Shown here: positions 1 to 7,209 of the stretch, one piece after another
How the letters are laid out: every line of letters begins with the position of its first letter
Position numbering within the stretch: the stretch's first letter is position 1
Source of the DNA: Treponema sp. UBA7570
GTDB taxonomy: Bacteria; Spirochaetota; Spirochaetia; Treponematales; Treponemataceae
NCBI GenBank assembly: GCA_002477955.1
Contig: DLLE01000047.1
Coordinates: forward strand, 1-25,983
Direction: 5' to 3'
Length of the DNA: 25,983 nt
Notes under the pieces: model-generated
Databases searched by the model: none
What the model was told of the DNA's origin: nothing
Seen by the model: only the letters and a program-made list of their open reading frames with translations
Position numbers and translations under genes: made by a program

Positions 1-20
1 GCTACAAGCCCCGTTATGCG

Positions 21-2762
21 CTAAAATCCGTAGTCGCTTTTTTCCTGCACGATTTTTTCCGGCTGGAAAACCTGCTGAAAAACCTCAAATGCTTTTTTTA
101 CAGGAATAAATTTTATTCCCGTTTTTACGATTTCAGGAATTTCTTCAAGATCGCGCTCATTGCTCTTCGGAATAAAAATCGTCTTTACTCCGTTTCTCTT
201 GGCAGCTACAGTTTTTTCGCGTAAACCGCCGATTGCCATGACAGAACCTGTCAAATCAAGTTCTCCGGTCATTGCAACATCGCTTTTTACAACCCTTCCA
301 GTCAAAAGAGACATAAATGTTACTGCCATCGTAATGCCTGCGCTCGGTCCGTCCTTTGGCGTTGCTCCTTCCGGAATATGCAGGTGAATTACATTCTGAT
401 CAAACCAGCTCTGCGGCTTTATCTTGTGTTCAATTGCATACTGCTTTACATAGTTAAAGGCAATTTGAGAAGATTCTTTCATAACATCGCCCATCTGTCC
501 GGTCAAGACAAGTCCGCCCTTGCTGTCAGGAAAACTGATTGCTTCTATAAGAAGAGTGTCGCCTCCCATGCTTGTCCAGGCAAGGCCAATGCAAGTTCCA
601 GGAATTTCGGCCCGTTTGATTTCGCTTTCGTCAAAAACAGGCTTGCCAAGATAAGTATCCAAATCTTTTGCATCAATATTAAACTGTTTTCCGTCCAGAG
701 AATCGCATTCGTTATTTTCGATTTCTTTTACTTCGCTCAAAGTCTTGATGTTTTCAGGAATTCCAGAAAGCTGCCGTGTAATTATCTTTCTGTGAATTTT
801 ATCAATACATTTTTCGTAATTGCGGACACCGGCCTCGCGCGCATATTCCTCTGCGATACGCAAAAGAGCGGCCTTTGTATATTTTACCTGGCCTTTTGCA
901 AGTCCGTTTTTTGCAAGATTTTTTGGAATAAGGTATTTTCTTGCAATTTCAAGTTTCTCCTGATCGATATAACCAGAAAGCTGGATTATTTCGGCGCGGT
1001 CTAAAAGAGGTTCCGGAATTGAATCCAGTGTATTTGCCGTCAAAATAAAAAACACATTGCTTACGTCAAACGGCAAATCCAAATAGCTGTCGCGGAAACT
1101 TACATTCTGCTCCGGATCCAAAACTTCAAGAAGCGCGCTAGCAGGGTCGCCCTGAACACTTGCCCCCATTTTATCAACTTCGTCAATCATAAAGACCGGC
1201 GATTTTGTCTTTGTAATCTTTAATCCCTGAAGAATTTTTCCAGGCATTGCGCCAATATACGTTCTGCGGTGTCCTTTTATTTCAGCCTCGTCGCGCATGC
1301 CTCCAACGCTAAACCTGTAAAAAGGCTTGTTCATTGCATTCGCAATAGAGTGTCCGATTGAAGTTTTTCCGACTCCCGGCGGTCCTACAAGAATCAAAAT
1401 TGAACCTTTGTTGTCTTTTTTCATCTTTCGGACTGCAAGATATTCAAGAATTCGTTTTTTTACATCGTCAAGGCCGTAATGGTCTTTTTCAAGAATTTTA
1501 TATGCTTTTGCAAGATCGAGATTTTCTTTTGGCTCTTCATTCCACGGAAGGGCGCAGACCAGCTCAAGATAATTGCGGCTTACAAAATATTCAGAAGAAT
1601 TGGAATCCATCAATTTGAATTTTTCGAGTTCGCTTTCCAAAGCTTCCTTTATTTCGCCTTCAAATTTAAATCCTTCAATTTTTTCCTTAAATTTTGAATA
1701 ATCGTTTCCTTCTCCATCGGCACCGATTCCAAGCTCATCTTGAATTGATTTCATTTCTTCTCGTAAAAAGTATTCGCGCTGATTTTTTTCAATTTTTTCG
1801 TTTAATTCATTTTGAATTTTCTTCTGCATCCGCAAAAGTTCCTGTTCTTTTTTTATAAAAACAAGAACCTGCTCAAGCCTTGAGCGCACGTTAAGCTCTT
1901 CGAGAACTTTTTGCTGGTCAGATTTTTCAACATTTAAAATCGAAGCAACAAAATCGGCAATTTTTCCAGGATTGTCGATATTCACCATATTTAAGCGCAT
2001 TTCTTCGGAAAACAGCGGATTATTGTCGCTTATCTCTTTCATTTCGCTTATAAGCGCGCGTGTCAGGGCTTTTGTTTCAAACGTATCGCTTTCTTCGTCA
2101 TCGAGATACTGAACCGCAACAACAATTGGATTTTTTGCAGACAAAACCCGGCGGATTTTAAAACGTTTTATTGTCGAAACAAAGATGTTTACTCCACCGT
2201 CAGGAAGGTTTATTTTTTTTATAATTCTTGCAACAGTTCCAATATCGTACAAATCGCTTGCAACGGCATTTTCATCTTCCGTTTTTGAAAGCACCAGACC
2301 GATAAAGCCATTTGCCTCGAACGAATCTTCGACAATTTTTACATCGTCAGGATTAGAAAGCATAAGCGGTGTAAAAATTCCAGGAAAAATCGGATGCCCG
2401 TTAAGAACGACCAAAGGCAATTTTAGAGGAAGTGCCTGCTCAACTGTGATAATAGAACTTGCGGAATCGTCCGTCCGCCGTTCACCTTTCTTTGAAGATT
2501 TTTTAGATTTTTCTTCTTTTCCTGTGGCTGTATTTTTTTCGTTTTTTTCAGTTTCGTCTTTTTTTGCAGAAATTTCACCTTCGTTTTTTTCTTTCTGCGG
2601 AGTATCTTTTTCTACCGTCACTTCAACATCGACAGGAGTTCCGTCAGCATCCGTATGCTTTGAAACCAATTCATTTATTGCATTTTTTAAATTTTCAGCA
2701 ACAGCTTTTAAAGCGTCATTCTGTTTATTTTCGTCATTATTGTCGTTATTATTTTTAGCCAT
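21..2762 (-). CDS. lon: ATP-dependent protease Lon (endopeptidase La)
   Basis: This is a cytosolic AAA+ serine protease that degrades misfolded and regulatory proteins. The 913-aa product has, in order: a Lys/Glu/Asn-rich low-complexity extension (about 1-108), the Lon N-terminal substrate domain (about 110-315), a coiled linker, the AAA+ module with Walker A GPPGVGKT at 460-467 and Walker B VFMIDE at 523-528, and the S16 protease domain. The catalytic dyad is Ser807 (in PKDGPSAG) and Lys850 (in REKTVAAK), 43 residues apart as in E. coli S679/K722. All active-site elements are intact. The start is ATG, but no good Shine-Dalgarno precedes it; the spacer reads GGTTAAATTATAATT. It is the last gene of the run FHA-phosphoesterase-kinase-lon, 40 nt after the kinase stop, so it is probably cotranscribed. 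The family is certain. The N-terminal extension makes it longer than the roughly 780-aa classical Lon. Confidence 0.97.
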   Translation of the reverse strand: MAKNNNDNNDENKQNDALKAVAENLKNAINELVSKHTDADGTPVDVEVTVEKDTPQKEKNEGEISAKKDETEKNEKNTATGKEEKSKKSSKKGERRTDDSASSIITVEQALPLKLPLVVLNGHPIFPGIFTPLMLSNPDDVKIVEDSFEANGFIGLVLSKTEDENAVASDLYDIGTVARIIKKINLPDGGVNIFVSTIKRFKIRRVLSAKNPIVVAVQYLDDEESDTFETKALTRALISEMKEISDNNPLFSEEMRLNMVNIDNPGKIADFVASILNVEKSDQQKVLEELNVRSRLEQVLVFIKKEQELLRMQKKIQNELNEKIEKNQREYFLREEMKSIQDELGIGADGEGNDYSKFKEKIEGFKFEGEIKEALESELEKFKLMDSNSSEYFVSRNYLELVCALPWNEEPKENLDLAKAYKILEKDHYGLDDVKKRILEYLAVRKMKKDNKGSILILVGPPGVGKTSIGHSIANAMNKPFYRFSVGGMRDEAEIKGHRRTYIGAMPGKILQGLKITKTKSPVFMIDEVDKMGASVQGDPASALLEVLDPEQNVSFRDSYLDLPFDVSNVFFILTANTLDSIPEPLLDRAEIIQLSGYIDQEKLEIARKYLIPKNLAKNGLAKGQVKYTKAALLRIAEEYAREAGVRNYEKCIDKIHRKIITRQLSGIPENIKTLSEVKEIENNECDSLDGKQFNIDAKDLDTYLGKPVFDESEIKRAEIPGTCIGLAWTSMGGDTLLIEAISFPDSKGGLVLTGQMGDVMKESSQIAFNYVKQYAIEHKIKPQSWFDQNVIHLHIPEGATPKDGPSAGITMAVTFMSLLTGRVVKSDVAMTGELDLTGSVMAIGGLREKTVAAKRNGVKTIFIPKSNERDLEEIPEIVKTGIKFIPVKKAFEVFQQVFQPEKIVQEKSDYGF

Positions 2763-2802
2763 AATTATAATTTAACCATAAAAATGGCTGTAGGCAACAA
2801 AA

Positions 2803-4488
2803 TTATTCCTCTTTGGATTTGCTTTTGTCCTGCAATTTTTCAAGTCCGGCATTCAAAAAAAGCTCATCCTGATACCAGTCAAGAATAAGAGAATAAAAAG
2901 CATCCTCGTAGCCTTCGCATTTTGCAAGAATTTTTACGACAGTACCGCTTTTTAAGCTTCCTGACGGAACACTGTCCATCAAAACCCATTTTCCGCGGTA
3001 CGAAATAAAGAATTTTGTCTTTGAAGTAAGCGAATTCCCTTCAAAACGGTCGTAACTTTCTGCATGAACTTTTACAGGCCGGTTTGCATTCCGAAGACTG
3101 CTGATTTTTAAGTTTAAATTTTCTTTTTCAACTTCGACAGTCTGCCACATTATATAAGGACCTACTGCAATTTTAATCCGGTATTTTCCAGAACGCAGAT
3201 AAACAGGATATGTTGAATAGTTTTTTACGTTTTTTGAATTATTTTGAGCCTGCTGAGTAAAAATCCGGCGGCTTCCGTTTACTTCCGGAATTTCTTTTCC
3301 ATCATCTGCAAAAAAGAATGCGCGCAAAGGAAGATCGGAGTCCACAGATGAAGCAACAGGAATTTCCATATTTAAAACAACGCTCTTATACCAATGCCGT
3401 AAAACAGTTTTGTGAACATAGCCACGGCTCCAAACAAAGCAAAAAAGAACGCAGGCCGCAACTCCAGACAAAACTCCACAGACGATTTTTTTGAATTTTT
3501 TGTCGCGCTGCTCAAACGAAGGAATTGCAAACTGTCTTGTTGTAAGAACAGTCTGCGCAAGGGCAATTCTTATTTTGTGAGTATCGTAATGAGAAAGATA
3601 TTTTTTTACAATTTTGAGAACTGCATCAATCGACTGAAACCTTCTTGCCGGGTTTGCCTTGAGCATTTTTTTTATCATTCCAGCAATTACCGGAGGAATA
3701 TTTCTGTCGATTTTACGCGGATTTACGTATTTTCCTTTGCGGATTTTTTCCAAAGTTTCTGCATTTAAAGCTGAAGGAAAAGGTTTTGTTCCTGTAAGCA
3801 TTTCGTAAAGCATTACGCCCATCGAATAAATATCCGCCCTTCTGTCTACGCTTCTGCTGTCTGTGATCTGTTCCGGAGACATATAGGCAGGAGTTCCCAA
3901 AGTTACGCCGTGGCTTGTCAATTCGCCTGTAATCTGGGTTGTTGAAGTTTCTGCAACTGTTTTTCCAGAACTGTCAGCGGCGCTTTCGTTTTTTTGAGAC
4001 GGCTCATTTTCGCTTTCGGTCGAGGCAATTCCAAAATCTGCAAGCTTTACTTCCGCCCTTTTTGAAATAAGAATATTTCCAGGCTTAATGTCGCGATGAA
4101 CAATTCCCCTTACATGGGCAAACTTCAAGGCAAGACAGGCATCCTGAAAAATCAAAAGCGCAAGTTCTGTTCCAAGAGCAACCTGTTTTTCGAGAACCTG
4201 AGCAAGGGAAAGACCTTCAACAAATTCTTCGACAATATAATGGCTTGAACCTTCGACAAAATAGTCAAAAAGATGAACGATGTAAGGGCTTTGCATATCG
4301 AGCAAAATTTGGGCTTCGCGTTTAAACCGCTCGCGGACTATTTTATTGTTTCGGATTGTAAGTTTTTTCAAGATTACAAGTCTTTTTAAAGAAGGATGAA
4401 CGGCTTTATAAACCGCTCCCATTCCGCCTTTTGCAACAAGTCCAAGAATTTTGTATTTTCCGATACTTTCAGGAATTTTTTCTGCCAT
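2803..4488 (-). CDS. Membrane-anchored Hanks-type Ser/Thr protein kinase
   Basis: This 561-aa PknB-like eukaryotic-type kinase phosphorylates Ser/Thr on proteins. The Gly-rich loop is at 20-26 (KGGMGAV), the ATP Lys is 41 in VILKK, the alpha-C Glu is probably 58, HRDIKPGN is at 131-138, DFG at 151-153, and GTPAYMSPEQ at 198-207. All catalytic residues are present. About 44 residues rich in Ser/Thr/Glu separate DFG from GTPAY, well above the usual 12-15. One membrane segment (about 335-353) is followed by a 200-residue outer domain that I do not recognise. The ATG at 4488 is preferred over the in-frame TTG at 4515 because GGGAG lies 10 nt upstream and the kinase fold begins at residue 10. The leader carries a sequence shared with pfkA. 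It lies 43 nt after the phosphoesterase stop and 40 nt before lon, with an FHA gene further upstream. Confidence 0.94.
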   Translation of the reverse strand: MAEKIPESIGKYKILGLVAKGGMGAVYKAVHPSLKRLVILKKLTIRNNKIVRERFKREAQILLDMQSPYIVHLFDYFVEGSSHYIVEEFVEGLSLAQVLEKQVALGTELALLIFQDACLALKFAHVRGIVHRDIKPGNILISKRAEVKLADFGIASTESENEPSQKNESAADSSGKTVAETSTTQITGELTSHGVTLGTPAYMSPEQITDSRSVDRRADIYSMGVMLYEMLTGTKPFPSALNAETLEKIRKGKYVNPRKIDRNIPPVIAGMIKKMLKANPARRFQSIDAVLKIVKKYLSHYDTHKIRIALAQTVLTTRQFAIPSFEQRDKKFKKIVCGVLSGVAACVLFCFVWSRGYVHKTVLRHWYKSVVLNMEIPVASSVDSDLPLRAFFFADDGKEIPEVNGSRRIFTQQAQNNSKNVKNYSTYPVYLRSGKYRIKIAVGPYIMWQTVEVEKENLNLKISSLRNANRPVKVHAESYDRFEGNSLTSKTKFFISYRGKWVLMDSVPSGSLKSGTVVKILAKCEGYEDAFYSLILDWYQDELFLNAGLEKLQDKSKSKEE

Positions 4489-4493
4489 AAAAC

Positions 4494-4533
4494 TTACACT
4501 CCCATAAAAAGTCAAGATTAAAATTTCAGTTCT
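4494..4533 (-). repeat. 40-bp leader repeat, copy 1 (kinase start region)
   Basis: The plus-strand sequence 4494-4523 is identical over 30 nt to 12695-12724. The match continues to 4533 with two mismatches (at 4524 and 4532). Read on the minus strand it includes TTGACTTTTTATGGGAG, whose GGGAG is the Shine-Dalgarno of the kinase, followed by TGTAA. The far end overlaps the stop codon of the phosphoesterase gene (4532-4534). It also holds a tiny ATG-GGA-GTG-TAA frame just before the real start. Its function is unknown. The second copy is in the pfkA leader. Confidence 0.85.
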
Positions 4534-5662
4534 AATTCTCTACATCCACTCTCAAAATATCAGTTTCCGGATTAAATTTTCTATCTGGCTTGACAACAGC
4601 AATATTTTCTTCGTCCGGGTTATGAATCTGCACATATTTTCCATTCTGACGCAGTCCGTATCTGTTTTTTACAGGCCTGTGGCCGCCAATCCACACGGCA
4701 TTTGCGCAGTTTTTTCCAAGAAGATTCTTTATGCTTTCAGAAACGCTGTCTTTTTTTGCCTCGCCATTTGCCGTCCAAGTAAGCGCAAGCGTTACTTCAG
4801 GAAATTTTCTGTAATTTATGATTTTTGACCGGGTCAATTCAAAAAACGGCTCGGCATGGCTTATTACAAGATTTGGAAAAACCGCACATAGCGGCAAAGC
4901 GTGCTCAAGGCAGCTTAAAATATAAATGACAGCATCATCGTACTGTTCTGCCATAAACTGATAGAACATTTCACCTTCCGCAGCCATTTTATAAAAAGGA
5001 TGATTACCGCGGCCTTCTTCGTTCAGAATATTTTCATGATTGCCTTTCAAGCAGTGAAAATTTTCCGGACAAGAAAGCTTTAATTTTAAAATCATCTGCA
5101 AAACTTTCAGGTTTTCCAGCATTTCCTGATTCATCGCCTCGCTTTTTATTACGCCCCGTTTAAATTCAGAAAACGCATCTTTCCAGCGCTCATAGCAGCG
5201 CATCTCTGAATGAAAAATGTCTCCAACGCATACAAGGTAAATCAGTTTTTTTTGACACGCTTCCAAAATGCTCATTTTCCGGCAAGAAGGCTCTTCTTTG
5301 TTTTCTGTTTTTTCGGAATTTAAGCAAGCTTCATTCTCCTGCCCTGATTTTTTTTCAGAATCAGATGTTTTGTTTAAATCTTCCAGTTCAATTTCAAAAT
5401 TCAGAATATGCCATAAAAAATATTCGCGCGCATGAATGTCTGGAATTACAACAACGGGCTTTTTTTCTTTTCCGAATTTTTTTTCTGAGCAAAAATCCAA
5501 AAGGCCGCCGGAAAATTTTTCGCCATATTTTTCTTTCGGACGGTAAAGTGAATTTTCATTTTCCAAAAGATTCAAGGCTTTTTCAAGAAGATGCATAAAA
5601 GCATCATATTCAGGAAAATCTTCGGAGCGGTAAATATTAAAAAGTTCAGTTTTTAAATCCAC
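4532..5662 (-). CDS. Calcineurin-like metallophosphoesterase, PPP-like
   Basis: This 376-aa metal-dependent phosphoesterase has the ordered motifs of the family: PDIH (D75, H77), GDIFH (G147-H151), GNHE (207-210), SHAEP (H269) and GGHRP (326-330). The spacing and the GNHE and late GH motifs resemble bacterial PPP-type protein phosphatases and ApaH-like enzymes, but the first motif is DIH without the usual following Gly. The substrate therefore cannot be assigned. A Glu/Lys/Ser-rich insertion lies at about 95-130. There is no signal peptide or membrane segment, so it is probably cytosolic. The start is GTG with AAGGG about 8 nt upstream; the next in-frame ATG is codon 23. It is 23 nt after the FHA gene and just upstream of the kinase gene, so it is a candidate opposing phosphatase. 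That role is inference from position only. Confidence 0.85.
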   Translation of the reverse strand: MDLKTELFNIYRSEDFPEYDAFMHLLEKALNLLENENSLYRPKEKYGEKFSGGLLDFCSEKKFGKEKKPVVVIPDIHAREYFLWHILNFEIELEDLNKTSDSEKKSGQENEACLNSEKTENKEEPSCRKMSILEACQKKLIYLVCVGDIFHSEMRCYERWKDAFSEFKRGVIKSEAMNQEMLENLKVLQMILKLKLSCPENFHCLKGNHENILNEEGRGNHPFYKMAAEGEMFYQFMAEQYDDAVIYILSCLEHALPLCAVFPNLVISHAEPFFELTRSKIINYRKFPEVTLALTWTANGEAKKDSVSESIKNLLGKNCANAVWIGGHRPVKNRYGLRQNGKYVQIHNPDEENIAVVKPDRKFNPETDILRVDVEN

Positions 5663-5685
5663 GGACAGCCCTTTTTGGCAAATTT

Positions 5686-6030
5686 TTACGCCAAAACAAG
5701 ATTTACAGAACCGACTGTAATCCTGTCTCCCGGATTTAATTTAACGTACTTGTCATTTGGAATGCGTCTTCCGTTAATAAAAGTTCCGTTTGTAGAATTT
5801 TCGTCCTTTATAAAAAAAACGTCCTTGATTTTTTGAATCGAAGCATGCAAACGGCTGGCAAGCTTGTTGTCAATTACGATATTACAGTCTGGAGAACGGC
5901 CGATTGTCATTTTGGCGACCAGATTGATTTTCTTTTTGTTAAACATTAAATATGAAACCTGACTGGTATCAGCAATTTTTTCCAAATGCTGGCCGACAGG
6001 CGAACTTGTTACAATTGTAGTATCCTGCAT
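5686..6030 (-). CDS. Small FHA-domain phosphothreonine-binding protein
   Basis: This 114-aa protein is almost entirely one forkhead-associated domain. The signatures are IGRSPDCNI (43-51, including the conserved GR), SRLHASI (59-65) and NSTNGTFING (78-87), the usual phosphothreonine-binding loops. Residues 1-25 form a short tail with a TT pair at 4-5 (MQDTTIV), reminiscent of the phosphorylated N-terminal threonines of actinobacterial GarA/OdhI. That resemblance is suggestive only. It is the first gene of the run with the phosphoesterase, the Ser/Thr kinase and lon, and has a strong promoter whose -10 box lies 7 nt from the ATG with no Shine-Dalgarno, so translation is probably leaderless. 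Its likely role is a phospho-dependent adaptor or switch for the kinase. The partner is unknown. Confidence 0.93.
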   Translation of the reverse strand: MQDTTIVTSSPVGQHLEKIADTSQVSYLMFNKKKINLVAKMTIGRSPDCNIVIDNKLASRLHASIQKIKDVFFIKDENSTNGTFINGRRIPNDKYVKLNPGDRITVGSVNLVLA

Positions 6031-6037
6031 GGATAGA

Positions 6038-6066
6038 ATTATACAACCAAACTGAAAAACTGTAAA
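6038..6066 (-). promoter_or_regulatory. Sigma-70-type promoter of the FHA-kinase-lon run
   Basis: On the minus strand, TTTACA (6061-6066) is separated by exactly 17 bp from TATAAT (6038-6043). The -10 box ends 7 nt before the ATG at 6030, so the expected +1 falls at or next to the start codon. No Shine-Dalgarno fits between them. Confidence 0.8.
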
Positions 6067-6089
6067 ATCAAAACAAAAAGCAAATTTAT

Positions 6090-7022
6090 TTAATCTGAAA
6101 ATTCACCAGGAAGTGGAGCGGTTACGGTCATTACATTTTTTGTTGCCGGGTGCGGAAAACTAAGGCTTGCTGCATGCAGCATAATTCTCTTATAAGGTTT
6201 TCCGCCGTATAATTCGTCTCCCAAAATCGGACAGCCAAGGCTTGCTAAATGGACGCGAATTTGATGAGTGCGTCCTGTAAGAGGTTTGCAATAATACAAA
6301 AAAAAGCGGGAATTTGCCTTAAAAAACTCAAATTCCGTGCGGCTTTTTAAGCCTCCTTTTTCTTCGGAAAGTTTTCCCCATTTTGCGCTCTGGCCTTTCG
6401 GGCTTATTCTGCCCATAGGAAAATCAACTGTAATTTTTTTTGAGGCAGGTTCTTTTAAAATGGCGGCAACGTAATTTTTTTTTGCTGTATGCCGCTCAAA
6501 CATGTCGTGGCAGGCGGCATTTGCTTCGCGTTTTTTTGTAAAGAGAATTACGCCGGAAGTGTCGCGGTCAAGACGGTGCATTATGCCGCAGTAAGGAGGA
6601 TTTTTTGCATTCGGATTTTGAATTTTTTGTCTTGCAAAAAGATAGCGGACGACAGCCGCATGAAGATTGTCCCGAGTTTCGACCATGGATTTTTCGGTCG
6701 GAAAATGCGAGGGCTTGTTCACTACGATTATGTATTCGTCCTCAAAAAGAACATTTTTTTCTGTAAGCTCAAATTTTATGTCGTCGGGCTGTTTTTCGTA
6801 AAAAAGTTTTTCTTTATCGACAGAAACAAAGACAGAAGATTTTGCAAAAACCGTAAAAGAAGGCGCAAAAACCTGCTTTTGATTTACGCTTACCGCTCCT
6901 GCAACGATAAGACGGCGGATTTTAGAATTGGAAATTTCTGTTTTTAAGAGCAATGGAAGATTTTGACGTAAAAGCTCATCGAGGCGGATTTTTTTTTTGG
7001 AAAGAATTTTGAAAGTTTTCAT
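6090..7022 (-). CDS. RluA/RluD-family 23S rRNA pseudouridine synthase
   Basis: This enzyme isomerises specific uridines in large-subunit rRNA to pseudouridine. The 310-aa product has an N-terminal S4 RNA-binding domain (about 12-60, with IRLDELL and SKIRRLIVAGAVSVN) and a catalytic domain containing MHRLDRDTSGVILF (148-161), where Asp152 is the nucleophile. The later GRTHQIRVHLASLG and DELYGG blocks are standard for the family. I take the ATG at 7022; the longer frame begins with a TTG at 7043 and adds seven residues with no RBS. Neither start has a clear Shine-Dalgarno. RluC versus RluD specificity cannot be read from motifs, so no symbol is given. It lies 187 nt downstream of the YibE/F gene, across a GC-rich structured spacer. 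Confidence 0.93.
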   Translation of the reverse strand: MKTFKILSKKKIRLDELLRQNLPLLLKTEISNSKIRRLIVAGAVSVNQKQVFAPSFTVFAKSSVFVSVDKEKLFYEKQPDDIKFELTEKNVLFEDEYIIVVNKPSHFPTEKSMVETRDNLHAAVVRYLFARQKIQNPNAKNPPYCGIMHRLDRDTSGVILFTKKREANAACHDMFERHTAKKNYVAAILKEPASKKITVDFPMGRISPKGQSAKWGKLSEEKGGLKSRTEFEFFKANSRFFLYYCKPLTGRTHQIRVHLASLGCPILGDELYGGKPYKRIMLHAASLSFPHPATKNVMTVTAPLPGEFSD

Positions 7023-7043
7023 TTTTATATATTTTTCGGGCAA

Positions 7044-7153
7044 GGGATGGAAGCCGCGCCAAAGGCGTTGAAACGGCAGTTTTCAACTGGCGTTTTAATG
7101 AAGCGGACAGCGCAACGGCGTACAGCCCGGTTTTTGTGGCAGAGCCACAAAAA
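7044..7153. repeat. GC-rich structured intergenic islet 1
   Basis: This is a GC-rich block in an AT-rich gap, after the YibE/F stop and before the pseudouridine synthase. It contains inverted repeats GTTGAAA/TTTCAAC (7067-7073 and 7081-7087) and a perfect 10-bp pair TTTTTGTGGC/GCCACAAAAA (7131-7140 and 7144-7153, 3-nt loop). It also holds the AGCCCGG core (7124-7130) found in three other spacers here. I see no convincing coding function. A dispersed REP-like element is the likeliest reading. Confidence 0.5.
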
Positions 7154-7209
7154 TGACCCCAAATTTTTTGTATAATTTTGTATAATTATGAAAAAAAAGC
7201 GGCAAAAAA

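Noticed and set aside
378..1004. 208-codon plus-strand frame inside lon
   Set aside because: It is antisense to well-conserved Lon coding sequence and shows no family motif, RBS or promoter.
4489..4515. Upstream TTG start for the Ser/Thr kinase (and similar TTG extensions before rluD-like, phoA, argG, dnaK and asnA)
   Set aside because: In most of these cases an ATG with a good Shine-Dalgarno, signal peptide or family N-terminus lies just downstream.
7131..7153. 10-bp inverted repeat as a terminator of yibE/F
   Set aside because: The stem is perfect but neither strand has a T-tract after it, so it is treated as part of islet 1.
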